Origin: Larkinella soli
Lineage (GTDB): Bacteria; Bacteroidota; Bacteroidia; Cytophagales; Spirosomataceae
Reading direction: 5' to 3'
Length of the DNA: 64,000 bases
NCBI RefSeq assembly: GCF_003703975.1
Contig: NZ_QTJY01000024.1
Location: forward strand, 19,162-83,161
How positions within the stretch are numbered: position 1 is the first letter of the stretch; every line of letters starts with the position of its first letter. The notes under the pieces were generated by a model, which saw nothing but the letters and a program-made list of their open reading frames with translations, was not told where the DNA came from and did not search any database. The translations under genes and the position numbers were made by a program. Positions 63,949 to 64,000 of this stretch are shown here, piece after piece.

Positions 63949-64000
63949 ATGAAATTAGCAGTAGTTGGCACCGGTTACGTTGGGTTAGTGACCGGCACCT
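63949..64000 (+). CDS. UDP-glucose/GDP-mannose dehydrogenase family, N-terminus only
   Basis: Only the first 17 codons lie in the window. MKLAVVGTGYVGLVTGT is the NAD-binding start of UDP-glucose 6-dehydrogenase-type enzymes, which oxidise nucleotide sugars to uronic acids for surface polysaccharides. The GxGYVG motif is exact. The family subtype cannot be assigned from so little sequence. A good promoter lies about 95 nt upstream. Confidence 0.75.
   Translation, partial: MKLAVVGTGYVGLVTGT

Noticed and set aside
1..64000. tRNA, rRNA, CRISPR arrays or prophage
   Set aside because: No T-loop/acceptor patterns, rRNA cores, regularly spaced repeats or phage structural genes were seen on reading both strands.

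Overview
The window reads as a chromosomal segment of a high-GC member of the Bacteroidota, most likely Cytophagales (Spirosoma/Larkinella-like). This is inferred from several features. There is a large TonB-dependent receptor with a carboxypeptidase-like N-terminal domain. There is a two-component-propeller histidine kinase, and many other PAS/HAMP kinases. DUF6766, OBAP, YfhO, MutS2 and a CrtW-type ketolase occur together. Several promoters fit the Bacteroidota pattern TTG-N18-20-TAnnTTTG. No rRNA, tRNA, CRISPR array, prophage or complete insertion sequence was seen.

Region 1 (1-12.7 kb) is a potassium-homeostasis island. A histidine kinase on the minus strand is broken by two in-frame TAG codons. 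Divergent from it is an NtrC-type sigma-54 response regulator, followed by two tandem palindromes 21 bp apart and a sigma-54-like promoter. The plus-strand cluster then runs: a 27-residue membrane peptide, kdpF, kdpA, kdpB, kdpC, an OmpL-like porin, a KdpD sensor module without a kinase domain, and a separate HAMP-PAS histidine kinase. The regulator, not an OmpR-type KdpE, is the likely switch. A convergent PAP2 phosphatase closes the island.

Region 2 (12.7-20 kb) is looser and accessory. It holds two terminator-like hairpins, a compound palindromic repeat, an orphan IS630-like helix-turn-helix gene, an RsbQ-type hydrolase next to a PAS histidine kinase, a lipoprotein, an ECF sigma factor with a membrane-anchored barrel protein as likely partner, and a small membrane-protein gene disrupted by an internal deletion.

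Region 3 (20-37 kb) holds DUF6766, a lone receiver convergent with a 1111-residue propeller kinase, an OBAP lipoprotein, a ROK kinase plus SIS isomerase pair, a sulfite-oxidase-type molybdoenzyme, a LytTR membrane regulator, YfhO, a Uma2-type protein, MutS2 and HMG-CoA lyase.

Region 4 (37-51 kb) is mainly housekeeping. It includes an IscA-like protein lacking the C-terminal CGC motif, an NtrY-like kinase, a NUMOD4-HNH protein in AT-rich surroundings, a CoA-binding protein, a minus-strand run (RsmI-like methylase, MBL hydrolase, pssA, purS, fabH-like), metE under a cobalamin riboswitch, an alpha/beta hydrolase and selD.

Region 5 (51-64 kb) contains the TonB-dependent receptor, a glycerophosphodiesterase, a patatin, a polyprenyl synthetase convergent with a CrtW-like ketolase, a PafA-like phosphatase, a secreted Lys/Glu-rich protein, an SPFH/NfeD pair, an acyl-CoA dehydrogenase and the first codons of a UDP-glucose dehydrogenase. 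Start sites were moved from the longest open frame wherever family length and alignment favoured a shorter protein; each entry says so.
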